A DNA stretch of 64,000 nt, from NCBI RefSeq assembly GCF_030123105.1, contig NZ_CP126095.1:434001-498000 (forward strand), in the 5' to 3' direction. Origin of the DNA: Paenibacillus sp. G2S3 (GTDB lineage Bacteria; Bacillota; Bacilli; Paenibacillales; Paenibacillaceae). The notes under the pieces are model-generated. The model ran no database searches, was not told the DNA's origin, and worked only from the letters and a program-made list of their open reading frames with translations. Below, piece by piece: positions 42,659 to 50,113 of this stretch; the first letter of the stretch is position 1; each line of letters begins with the position of its first letter. The translations under genes and the position numbers were made by a program.

Positions 42659-44926
42659 TTAAAACATATTTGGAATTCCTAGATCGTAAAAGCCGATGTC
42701 ATCTAGCATGATTTTATCTCCCTCGTCTTCAAGGTAGAAGGTGATTTCCGTCAGATTCTCAGGCTCTAGCTCGGGTTCTTCCTCTTGAAACTGTTCGAAC
42801 GGCATCTCATAGGTTTGAAAAACAGCTTCGGATAGATCACCGTACTTTCCATCATTAATCCGTTCTTCAAGCCACGGGAATAGGGTGAACTGAGTTTGTG
42901 GCAGTGGAAGAATATCCATTACCTCACTTAGCGGCAAGCGTGCTGAGGTATCATTTTTGTCGGTTAACTCAACCTCTACATTGGGAGGTAAAGGGATACT
43001 AACTTCATCTTTGATATCACTATTGAGGTTTGCTAAGGAGAACGTAAGGCCATCTGCACCTGAAAGGGCCATTTCAGTAACAACACTTTCTTTAAGCTTA
43101 ATGTTGTAATAGGCTTCCTCGTCCTTTTTGGCTGTGCGTTCAAGAACGACACCATAAGTGGCTTTGCTCTTCGATTCACGATCCTTCGCAAGCTCTTCCG
43201 ACCAGGATAATCCGGATGCTTCTGCTGTTCCGAGATTAACGGTATTCTTGTTGCGGTCCTCGTCAAATGTGGCTACGGGTCGATATCCCCCATCCTGGAA
43301 TCGATTGTAGTAAGTAGTCTCCGGTAGCCATTTCAGTCCGCTGCGGTAATCCCGGAATAAGCTCTGGTATTCGTCTTTTCCATGTAAAGTGGTCTCCATA
43401 AAAGCTGACACGTACACTTTAGCGATTTGCCGCTGCTTGTCTGCTTCCATAATTTGCGCTCGATTTAAAAAGAGGCCAGCAGGTAATGTCTGATCATACG
43501 CGCCCCAATCGCTGTTGAATTGACTGTGATTGGCGTCTGCAATATACAGCGAGCTTTTGAAAGCAGAGGACCCTTGGGAATAGGAAGTACGTATATACTG
43601 CCGATCACCATAGAAATCATGTACATCCCCATCGCGAGCCCCTTGCAGAGTTAAATAGTTGACATCCTTGAGGCGGGCTTGCTGATCATCAATCGTTTTG
43701 TCCGTAGGGGCTAGAGCGACTACAGAGGCTATATTAAAACGATCTACTGCCTTCATAACGGGATCATTTTTGAACCAGCGTTCAGCGTCTGCAGCCATAG
43801 CAACAGCTTGTCCTCCGCGGCTATGGCCGAGCAGGGCGGTTTTTGTGAAATCTATTTTTTGATAAAAAGGATTGCTTGGTTCATCCGAGAAAGCTGCGAG
43901 CTGTTCCAGATGTTTCAGAATGATCCAGGTCCGTACTTTGAAATCATTGTCCGGAATACCGGACCAAGCAGAATAGTTCAGGAAATTCTCATCCAGGGAA
44001 ATGGCGATAAACCCTCGGCTGGCCAAGAGTTCACCGAGATAAGCGTACCCTCCGTCAGAGTAATCTTCCATCATATGATTTCCGTGCACCATCAGTACTA
44101 CCGGATAGGGACCTTCGCCCTCAGGCATCCATACACGGCCGTTTAGTGGAAGTGCACTATAATCGAAGCCCCAGAATAAAGTGCGCAGCTTTGACCAATC
44201 CTTAATATAAGCAGAAGCATCTACTGTAGAAGAGAGCATACTTGTATCCTCGCCATATTCCGTACGATGCAAATCCTTACCACTAGCATAGGTGAAGGTC
44301 TGATAAGCTAGATTGCCAGGTTGTGCTGGATTTGCGGCAGTCAGTGGAATTACATCAGAATCACTGATATCGATGGGTTCCAAAGTAGGTAGTTCCTGCA
44401 CTCCGTTTGCCAGAGCAAGCTGGGAAAAAGTCACCGTAATAGTAAGCAGAAGTCCCATAGTTATTCTTTTGCTGCGCAGCAGACCGATGGCTAATCCGCC
44501 CAATGCACCTAATACTGATAGTAGAACAGCAATGAGAGCCGCAGCTTCAATCTCAAAATCAGCGTAATATAAGATTAATAGAATAGCTCCAAAATCACTC
44601 AATACACAGCCTGCGAATAGTCGTGGGATACGCAGTCCGGTCAACGCGATCAGTACAGCAATGATATTGCTGGCAATGGCCAGCAGAATGGTGCTGGTGC
44701 CTGCAGCAAGTGCAATATCTGTTGGCACCCCTAATCCAGTGGGTATGCCTAATATAGCAGTGGTGAAAGCTAAAAAGCAAACGATCCAAAGACCAGCGAT
44801 TGCTGTCCTCCAGACCGTTGTATCATAACGGTAAGTTCCCCTAATCCTTCGTCTAATTTCTTGAGTCATTCGCCTGTGAAGCCGTGGTCTTATCGGCGCA
44901 GGGACGTACTCTAAATCCATACCCAT
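42659..44926 (-). CDS. Membrane-anchored alpha/beta hydrolase with N-terminal multi-pass domain
   Basis: A 755-residue protein. The first 45 residues are basic and cytoplasmic, residues about 47-195 hold five or so membrane segments, and the rest should be external. From about residue 270 an alpha/beta hydrolase appears: PVVLMVHGNHMMEDYSDGG is the oxyanion region and GHSRGGQAVAMA holds the serine nucleophile. About 150 C-terminal residues form beta-rich sequence of unknown kind. PET-hydrolase/chlorophyllase-like esterases have similar cores. ATG 44926 follows GGGAGTGAG. Substrate and reason for the membrane domain unknown. Confidence 0.75.
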   Translation of the reverse strand: MGMDLEYVPAPIRPRLHRRMTQEIRRRIRGTYRYDTTVWRTAIAGLWIVCFLAFTTAILGIPTGLGVPTDIALAAGTSTILLAIASNIIAVLIALTGLRIPRLFAGCVLSDFGAILLILYYADFEIEAAALIAVLLSVLGALGGLAIGLLRSKRITMGLLLTITVTFSQLALANGVQELPTLEPIDISDSDVIPLTAANPAQPGNLAYQTFTYASGKDLHRTEYGEDTSMLSSTVDASAYIKDWSKLRTLFWGFDYSALPLNGRVWMPEGEGPYPVVLMVHGNHMMEDYSDGGYAYLGELLASRGFIAISLDENFLNYSAWSGIPDNDFKVRTWIILKHLEQLAAFSDEPSNPFYQKIDFTKTALLGHSRGGQAVAMAADAERWFKNDPVMKAVDRFNIASVVALAPTDKTIDDQQARLKDVNYLTLQGARDGDVHDFYGDRQYIRTSYSQGSSAFKSSLYIADANHSQFNSDWGAYDQTLPAGLFLNRAQIMEADKQRQIAKVYVSAFMETTLHGKDEYQSLFRDYRSGLKWLPETTYYNRFQDGGYRPVATFDEDRNKNTVNLGTAEASGLSWSEELAKDRESKSKATYGVVLERTAKKDEEAYYNIKLKESVVTEMALSGADGLTFSLANLNSDIKDEVSIPLPPNVEVELTDKNDTSARLPLSEVMDILPLPQTQFTLFPWLEERINDGKYGDLSEAVFQTYEMPFEQFQEEEPELEPENLTEITFYLEDEGDKIMLDDIGFYDLGIPNMF

Positions 44927-45090
44927 GATTCTCACTCCCGACATTAAGCGGTAATTTCTCTAGACCATAAGCATAGCAATAATATTACTTTATAGCATCA
45001 ATAACAAGTGGATCTTACAGGAACCCACACCATTGCCTGTATAGCGTGGGATTTGAAAGATTCTCTTTGTCATTGGTTGGAAAAAAAGGT

Positions 45091-45119
45091 TTGACACGGT
45101 TAAAGGGTTTCAGTATTAT
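45091..45119 (+). promoter_or_regulatory. Sigma-A promoter of the sulfate uptake operon
   Basis: TTGACA and TATTAT are 17 bases apart, a strong match. It opens a leader of about 190 bases. Confidence 0.8.
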
Positions 45120-45126
45120 ATCCATA

Positions 45127-45155
45127 TAAACCAACTAAGTAGATAGGAATAATTG
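45127..45155. promoter_or_regulatory. CymR-like site at the sbp transcription start
   Basis: The segment ends in AGATAGGAATAATT, similar to the half site of the cysteine-metabolism repressor CymR; the left half AAACCAACTAA is weaker. Its place at +1 and the sulfur gene downstream support the idea. Confidence 0.35.
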
Positions 45156-45176
45156 AAGAAAGTTCTTACCGTACAG

Positions 45177-45262
45177 ACGGAGGAACGCCTGCATTAGGCT
45201 CGCAGACACGTGTCATAGGACCGGTTTGACCTGCCATACGTGGGCTTTCCTCCGTTCTTTTT
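45177..45262 (+). promoter_or_regulatory. Structured leader with terminator-like outer stem before sbp
   Basis: ACGGAGGAA (45177-45185) and TTCCTCCGT (45247-45255) pair perfectly and are followed by TCTTTTTG, like a terminator. They enclose a 61-base region with its own helices: GCCT-gcatt-AGGC and the perfect palindrome GACACGTGTC (45205-45214). This resembles an attenuator or a riboswitch expression platform. It is not the SAM-I, T-box or TPP consensus. It lies 52 bases before the sbp start. Confidence 0.5.
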
Positions 45263-45313
45263 GTTACCCAACAAGAAAGAAATGATGGCAAGAAAAAACA
45301 TGGGGGAGTGGAA

Positions 45314-46444
45314 ATGATGAAGAAAAAAATGAATAAAGGGCTTCTTGTAGGATTTAGCTTGTTGCTGACGGCAGGACTTACTGCTGCTTGCGGCGGCAAT
45401 AACAATAGCGGCAATAGTGCTAGTTCGGCAACGGACACACCAGCAACAACCAACACAGCAGAGGCCACGAATGCTGCTGAAGCTACAAAAGCGCCATCTA
45501 AAGATCCGGTAGAACTACTTAACGTGTCCTATGATCCTACTCGTGAGCTATATGAGAATTATAATAAGGCTTTTGCAGCTTACTGGGAGAAAGAAACGGG
45601 ACAAAAAGTCACGATTAAACAATCTCACGGTGGATCAGGTAAACAAAGCCGTGCTGTGCTTGATGGTCTGGAAGCGGATGTAGTTACGCTAGCCCTTGGT
45701 TATGATATTGATGCCTTGCAGGAAAAGGGTCTTATCAATGAAGGGTGGCAAAGTAAATTTGATCATAACAGTTCCCCTTATACTTCGACGATCGTGTTCT
45801 TAGTACGCAAAGGGAATCCAAAAGGAATCAAAGATTGGCCGGATTTGCTCAAGGAAGGCGTAGAAGTGATTACACCGAATCCGAAAACATCAGGTGGCGC
45901 ACGTTGGAACTACTTGGCAGCGTGGGGTTACGCGCTAGACCACAACAATAACGACGAAGCTAAGGCTGAGGAATTTGTGAAAGAACTGTTCAAACATGTT
46001 CCGGTGTTGGATACGGGTGCGCGCGGTTCAACGACCACTTTTGTAGAGCGTGGAATTGGCGATGTGCTGATTGCATGGGAGAATGAAGCTTACCTTTCTG
46101 TAGAAGAGCTTGGTCCAGATAAATTTGATATCGTAAATCCATCTGAGAGCATTCTGGCTGAACCGCCGGTAGCCATAGTAGATAAGGTTGTGGATAAAAG
46201 AAACACGCGTGAAGTGTCCGAGGCTTACTTGAAGTATCTCTATACGGAGGAAGGACAAAAAATCGCGGCTGAGAACTACTACCGTCCAACGCTAGAAAGC
46301 GTGAAAGAACAATATAAGGATAAGTTCCCGGAAATAAAGCTCTTCACATTGGCTGATAAATTCGGAACCTGGAAAGAAACGCAAGAGAAGCATTTTAACG
46401 ATGGCGGGATCTTCGACAAGATCTATGTGCCTGGTGCTAAATAA
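45314..46444 (+). CDS. sbp: Sulfate-binding lipoprotein
   Basis: A 376-residue lipoprotein: signal peptide ending LTAAC, then a polar Asn/Ala/Thr linker, then the sulfate/thiosulfate-binding fold with the conserved segments [68 protein letters not shown] and WENEAYLS. The serine and glycine residues of SHGGSGKQ bind the oxyanion. It feeds the CysT/CysW permeases downstream. ATG 45314 follows GGGGGAGTG. Expression is probably limited to sulfur need through the leader and a CymR-like site. Confidence 0.95.
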   Translation: MMKKKMNKGLLVGFSLLLTAGLTAACGGNNNSGNSASSATDTPATTNTAEATNAAEATKAPSKDPVELLNVSYDPTRELYENYNKAFAAYWEKETGQKVTIKQSHGGSGKQSRAVLDGLEADVVTLALGYDIDALQEKGLINEGWQSKFDHNSSPYTSTIVFLVRKGNPKGIKDWPDLLKEGVEVITPNPKTSGGARWNYLAAWGYALDHNNNDEAKAEEFVKELFKHVPVLDTGARGSTTTFVERGIGDVLIAWENEAYLSVEELGPDKFDIVNPSESILAEPPVAIVDKVVDKRNTREVSEAYLKYLYTEEGQKIAAENYYRPTLESVKEQYKDKFPEIKLFTLADKFGTWKETQEKHFNDGGIFDKIYVPGAK

Positions 46445-46543
46445 CAAATTAACAAAATGACTTTATATTTTGTTTTAAGAGATTTGTCCCTAGTAAGGGG
46501 CTGATCGGCTAACCTGCCGAAGGCGAGAAAGGATGAATAGGGG

Positions 46544-47398
46544 ATGAATGTCACCGCAACTACTACGGCTGCATCGGCGACAACGCGGAGAAAGATACTA
46601 CCCGGTTTTGGAATAACGATGGGGTACAGCGTGCTTTACCTGAGTCTCGTGGTACTCTTGCCACTTTCAGCGCTGTTATTCAATTCTACTGGGCTGAGCT
46701 GGGCGAAATTCTGGGATGTAGCTACCGATCCGCGTGTATTGGCTTCGTATCGTGTCAGCCTGTCTACGGCAGCTGCTGCTGCTTTTGTGGATGCTATTCT
46801 AGGTCTTCTGCTGGCTTGGGTACTGGTGCGTTACGAATTTCCCGGCAAAAGAATATTTGATGCGCTGATCGATCTTCCGTTTGCCTTACCGACAGCTGTA
46901 GCGGGTGTCTCCTTGACGGCTCTCTATGCTACAAATGGCTGGATCGGGTCGTGGCTTGAGCCGCTTGGATTAAAGGTGGCATTTACTCCTCTTGGCATCA
47001 CTCTAGCCTTGATGTTCATCGGGATACCGTTCGTCGTGCGAACGGTACAGCCGGTGCTGGAGGATTTGGACCGAGATATGGAGGAAGCCTCGGCAACCCT
47101 CGGCGCAGGCCGCTGGAGAACCTTTCGTTCAGTAGTAATGCCCGAGCTGTTTCCGCCGCTGTTAACAGGCTTTGCTTTGGCATTTGCCCGTGGTATTGGT
47201 GAATTCGGCTCCGTCGTGTTCATCTCCGGTAATATGCCAATGAGGACGGAGATAGCGCCTTTGCTTATTATGTCCAAACTGGAGCAATATGATTACGCTG
47301 GTGCTACCGCCGTCGCGTTGCTCCTGCTTCTCATTTCCTTCTTAATGCTGTTAGTCATTAACACGCTCCAGCGTTGGGTTCGTAAGACTTCTCGTTAA
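46544..47398 (+). CDS. cysT: Sulfate ABC transporter permease CysT
   Basis: A 284-residue permease with six membrane segments and the EAA loop EDLDRDMEEASATLGAGRWRTFRSVVMPELFPPLLTGFALAFARGIGEFGSVVFISGN, which is characteristic of CysT (CysU). It forms the channel with CysW. The gap from sbp is 99 bases. Downstream, 512 bases of hairpin repeats separate it from cysW, whereas these genes usually abut. Confidence 0.95.
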   Translation: MNVTATTTAASATTRRKILPGFGITMGYSVLYLSLVVLLPLSALLFNSTGLSWAKFWDVATDPRVLASYRVSLSTAAAAAFVDAILGLLLAWVLVRYEFPGKRIFDALIDLPFALPTAVAGVSLTALYATNGWIGSWLEPLGLKVAFTPLGITLALMFIGIPFVVRTVQPVLEDLDRDMEEASATLGAGRWRTFRSVVMPELFPPLLTGFALAFARGIGEFGSVVFISGNMPMRTEIAPLLIMSKLEQYDYAGATAVALLLLLISFLMLLVINTLQRWVRKTSR

Positions 47399-47439
47399 AT
47401 CTTTAGGTTTTTACTCTCTATATTGCAAGTATTTAATTT

Positions 47440-47600
47440 GGAAGTTTTGTTTTGCTGAGCGATTCTTAGCGAAGCTACACCCTAACAGGTAAATGACGAC
47501 TTTATTTTACGAAGCATACTTGCTTCCATAAAATGCAGAACCCTCCGTTAGATAAAGTACTCGAAGAGTAATCTGGGTGTTGGAGGAGCGATAGCGATCT
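47440..47600. repeat. Hairpin-rich repeat region between cysT and cysW
   Basis: Self-complementary blocks ACACCC (about 47480) with GGGTGT (47576) and TTTTACGAAGC with GCTTCCATAAAA (a short hairpin near 47512-47541). The end, GGAGCGATAGCGATC, resembles the core of family 1 (GAAGCGTTAGCGTTC). Nothing coding is seen. Confidence 0.5.
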
Positions 47601-47615
47601 CGAAGTTTTGAACCA

Positions 47616-47784
47616 GATAACTGGTAAAAAAGGAACGGAGAGGAATATTGGAACTGTAGAAGCGTTAGCGTTCGCCTTTATCCTCGGATTTCTACCGCGA
47701 GGAGCGGTTCAAATCAGGAAATCTGAGGATAACAGCGATCGGAAGTCCAATATTCCTTGGAAGTGACCCATTACCAGTAATCTT
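47616..47784. repeat. Dispersed hairpin repeat, family 1, copy B
   Basis: TAACTGGTAA at the left end pairs with TTACCAGTAA at the right; AGGAATATTGGA pairs with TCCAATATTCCT inside. The core GGAACTGTAGAAGCGTTAGC ... GGATTTC ... GGAAATCTGAGGATAACAGC ... GGAAGTCCAA aligns with copy A (3905-4063) in the same orientation at roughly three-quarters identity by eye. It lies inside the sulfate uptake operon. Confidence 0.7.
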
Positions 47785-47910
47785 GTTTGAACGATTCCAG
47801 CCGCCCGATAACTCCCAAATTCACTCGAAGACACTTCATATTTCCCGTTGTTCGGCATTTTTCAGAAGCTAATCATGCTTTCGTAAAACCCTTTAAAGGA
47901 GGAATAACTT

Positions 47911-48774
47911 GTGGCAGGCACCATCCCACTCCAAGCCCCCCGGCTACAGAAGAATACGTCCTCACCAGCGACAACGGAAACCAAGGCTGTAAAATGGGTG
48001 TTGATAGGAGCTGCTGGACTAGTCCTTTTTTGGCTGATTGCTCTGCCTTTGATTGTCGTGCTGACAGAGGCGCTCAAAAAGGGCTGGGACGTATATATAG
48101 CTGCACTGACGGATCCAGATGCCCGTTCCGCGCTTCGGCTGACGTTGCTTGTTGCAGCGATCACTGTGCCACTGAACACCTTCTTTGGTGTAGCGGCTGC
48201 GTGGGCAGTAACCAAGTTTCGTTTTCGTGGCAAAGGGTTTCTCATTACCTTGATTGATCTCCCCTTTGCAGTATCGCCTGTCATCGGCGGTCTGATCTTT
48301 GTGCTCGTCTTCGGAGCTAACGGATGGTTTGGTCCTTGGCTGAGTGCCCATGATATCAAGATCGTATTTGCGCTTCCAGGTATCGTGCTGGCCACGCTGT
48401 TTGTGACGTTTCCCTTTGTGGCGCGTGAGTTGATCCCGCTGATGGAGGATCAGGGCACGCAGGAGGAAGAGGCGGCGATTACACTCGGAGCTCACGGGTG
48501 GCAAATCTTTTTCAGAGTTACACTACCTAATATTAAATGGGGTTTACTATACGGCATTATTTTGTGTAATGCGCGGGCCATGGGCGAGTTCGGTGCAGTC
48601 TCTGTAGTCTCCGGGCATATACGCGGGGAGACGAATACCCTGCCGCTGCATGTTGAGATTTTGTACAATGAATATCAATTTTCAGCGTCTTTTGCAGTAG
48701 CTTCACTGCTCTTGTTGTTAGCTTTGGTGACGATGATTATTAAAAGCTGGTTATCACGAAAAAATGCCCATTGA
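47911..48774 (+). CDS. cysW: Sulfate ABC transporter permease CysW
   Basis: A 287-residue permease with six membrane segments. The EAA loop [62 protein letters not shown] is the CysW signature. The start is a GTG at 47911 after AAAGGAGGAATAA. With Sbp and CysT it makes the membrane part of a sulfate importer; an ATPase (CysA) is not encoded in the window. About 25 residues precede the first segment. Confidence 0.95.
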   Translation: MAGTIPLQAPRLQKNTSSPATTETKAVKWVLIGAAGLVLFWLIALPLIVVLTEALKKGWDVYIAALTDPDARSALRLTLLVAAITVPLNTFFGVAAAWAVTKFRFRGKGFLITLIDLPFAVSPVIGGLIFVLVFGANGWFGPWLSAHDIKIVFALPGIVLATLFVTFPFVARELIPLMEDQGTQEEEAAITLGAHGWQIFFRVTLPNIKWGLLYGIILCNARAMGEFGAVSVVSGHIRGETNTLPLHVEILYNEYQFSASFAVASLLLLLALVTMIIKSWLSRKNAH

Positions 48775-48885
48775 CAGTACTTTTGGTTCCGTGCTAAGTT
48801 AATTCATAGTATACTGGTTGGTAATGACGGAATTATGGAAATTAGGCGGATATAATCCTTTGGATGGGGAAAGGGAGGCTAGAGA

Positions 48886-49110
48886 ATGGCTAAACCGCTG
48901 AAAGTGGATGAATTATGGCTTACGCGGATTGCAGGGCTTCTGGATGATATGGAATTTGGCTCCTTGCACATTGTAGTGCATGAAGGTCAGATTGTTCAGA
49001 TGGAGCGTACGGAACGCAAACGTTTTGAGAATAGCAATGGCAACGCAAATGGGCGTTACATTGGTGAGAGCGGAACCCGGCGGGCCGATTCCCAATCGGC
49101 AGGACGTTGA
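48886..49110 (+). CDS. yezD: YezD-family small protein (DUF2292)
   Basis: A 74-residue protein. Its first 45 residues, with WLTRIAGLLDDMEFGSLHIVVHEGQIVQMERTERKRF, match the DUF2292/YezD family, small proteins repeatedly found beside sulfur-assimilation genes and of unknown activity. The last 25 residues are polar and unordered-looking. GGGGAAAGGGAGG precedes the ATG. It is the last gene of the sulfate unit, 111 bases after cysW and followed by a terminator. Confidence 0.85.
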   Translation: MAKPLKVDELWLTRIAGLLDDMEFGSLHIVVHEGQIVQMERTERKRFENSNGNANGRYIGESGTRRADSQSAGR

Positions 49111-49159
49111 TACAATCTCGGGCAATCATAAAGGGATCTATTATCTTTCTGGATAAAAA

Positions 49160-49219
49160 TTATGGAGTTGCCTCAGCAGCCTTAAAATCCCTGCTGGGGC
49201 AACTCCTCTGTTTTTTGAT
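49160..49219 (+). terminator. Rho-independent terminator after yezD
   Basis: GGAGTTGCCTCAGCAG and CTGCTGGGGCAACTCC form a long stem with one mismatch, followed by TCTGTTTTTTG. Confidence 0.9.
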
Positions 49220-49285
49220 ACGAAGGACCGATCGGACTCAGAAGACCCTAAACACAGTTTTTTTTTTGCACATTTGGCATGCTAA

Positions 49286-49411
49286 CGGACCCCATATTCG
49301 CTATTGGCATGAAAAACACCAAATAGTTGGCTCTTTTTAATGAATAGCTGCAGTGGAGTCCGAAACCGCGCTCCAAAGGCTAATAAATTGCAAATAACGT
49401 CAACTGGGTCC
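49286..49411. repeat. Dispersed repeat, family 2, copy 2
   Basis: The 439-base gap behind yezD holds two terminators and this repeat. The core CGGACCCC ... GGAGTCCG (49286-49362) is followed by a flank ending CAACTGGGTCC. Read as reverse complement it is collinear with 35552-35676. A further GGACTC-bounded unit (49232-49285) precedes it. Confidence 0.65.
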
Positions 49412-49462
49412 TTAAGTAACAGTGGGTTATCAGGACTGGTGCGAATATTGTAACAAACCAAA

Positions 49463-49516
49463 AGACAGAGCAGTGATTCTTCCGAACATGGAGAAACGCT
49501 GCTCTGTTATCTTTTT
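49463..49516. terminator. Bidirectional terminator before the small membrane protein gene
   Basis: AGACAGAGCAG and CTGCTCTGTTATCTTTTT pair around a 30-base loop; on the minus strand the stem is followed by CTTTTGG. It can end the leftward gene at 49550. Confidence 0.7.
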
Positions 49517-49549
49517 ACCAAGAAAGCGACCGACGATATAGGCAGCATT

Positions 49550-49858
49550 TTAATAACGATTTGTCTGACGTGAAGAGGAAATCCCTTCAACCAGCAGTAC
49601 GAGCGCAGTGATGCCATGCATAATCCAACCTAAGAGTGGGATAAACGCTAAAATCGAGGTGATAATGCCTAGAACATTCCCTACGATGGGTTTTCGCTCT
49701 CTTTGCAGGATTACAATGGCTACAGCGTGGAGCAAAAAGGCAACGGCAAGAGGGACCCAACCATTCGCTATAATAAAGAGACCGCCGAGGACAGGCAGAG
49801 CCAGAAAAGCCTCATACACACACGTTCCCCATTTAAAAAGCTTTGCTACAGGAGACAT
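49550..49858 (-). CDS. Small multi-pass membrane protein of unknown function
   Basis: A 102-residue protein with three or four hydrophobic segments (LALPVLGGLFIIANGWVPLAVAFLLHAVAIVIL and NVLGIITSILAFIPLLGWIMHGITALVLLVEGI). No motif points to a reaction. Similar short proteins are common in Bacillales genomes and are annotated as hypothetical membrane proteins. It is divergent from the AraC-type gene, 255 bases away, with no sign of shared control. The start ATG is not preceded by a strong ribosome site. Confidence 0.7.
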   Translation of the reverse strand: MSPVAKLFKWGTCVYEAFLALPVLGGLFIIANGWVPLAVAFLLHAVAIVILQRERKPIVGNVLGIITSILAFIPLLGWIMHGITALVLLVEGISSSRQTNRY

Positions 49859-50038
49859 TATGCCACCAACCTTTTTAGAATATTGTTATAAATACTATTC
49901 CACACAGTGAGTAATAGGATTCAAAAATATAATACTTACCACTTTGGTGGATGTGTATGGATTTTGGGAATGGACGGTATTTTCATATTCATATATAGTG
50001 TGAGTTAGATATTTCCAAAAGAGTGTAAAGATATACGC

Positions 50039-50080
50039 TCACCCAATAAGGAGACAAAATTTTACCATTGGGTGATTTTC
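50039..50080 (+). terminator. Terminator-like hairpin in the leader of the AraC-type gene
   Basis: TCACCCAAT and ATTGGGTGA pair perfectly around a 19-base loop and are followed by TTTTCAATTT, about 35 bases before the TTG start. The loop includes AAGGAG. It may be an attenuator or the end of an upstream transcript. Confidence 0.5.
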
Positions 50081-50113
50081 AATTTATAAAGGAATCATCA
50101 AGGGGAGATCACA

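Noticed and set aside
47787..48257. Plus-strand frame of 156 codons overlapping the start of cysW
   Set aside because: The cysW frame has the CysW motifs and a strong AAAGGAGG site at 47911; this other frame has neither.
47862..48395. Minus-strand frame of 177 codons opposite cysW
   Set aside because: Shadow of a conserved permease gene; no family features.
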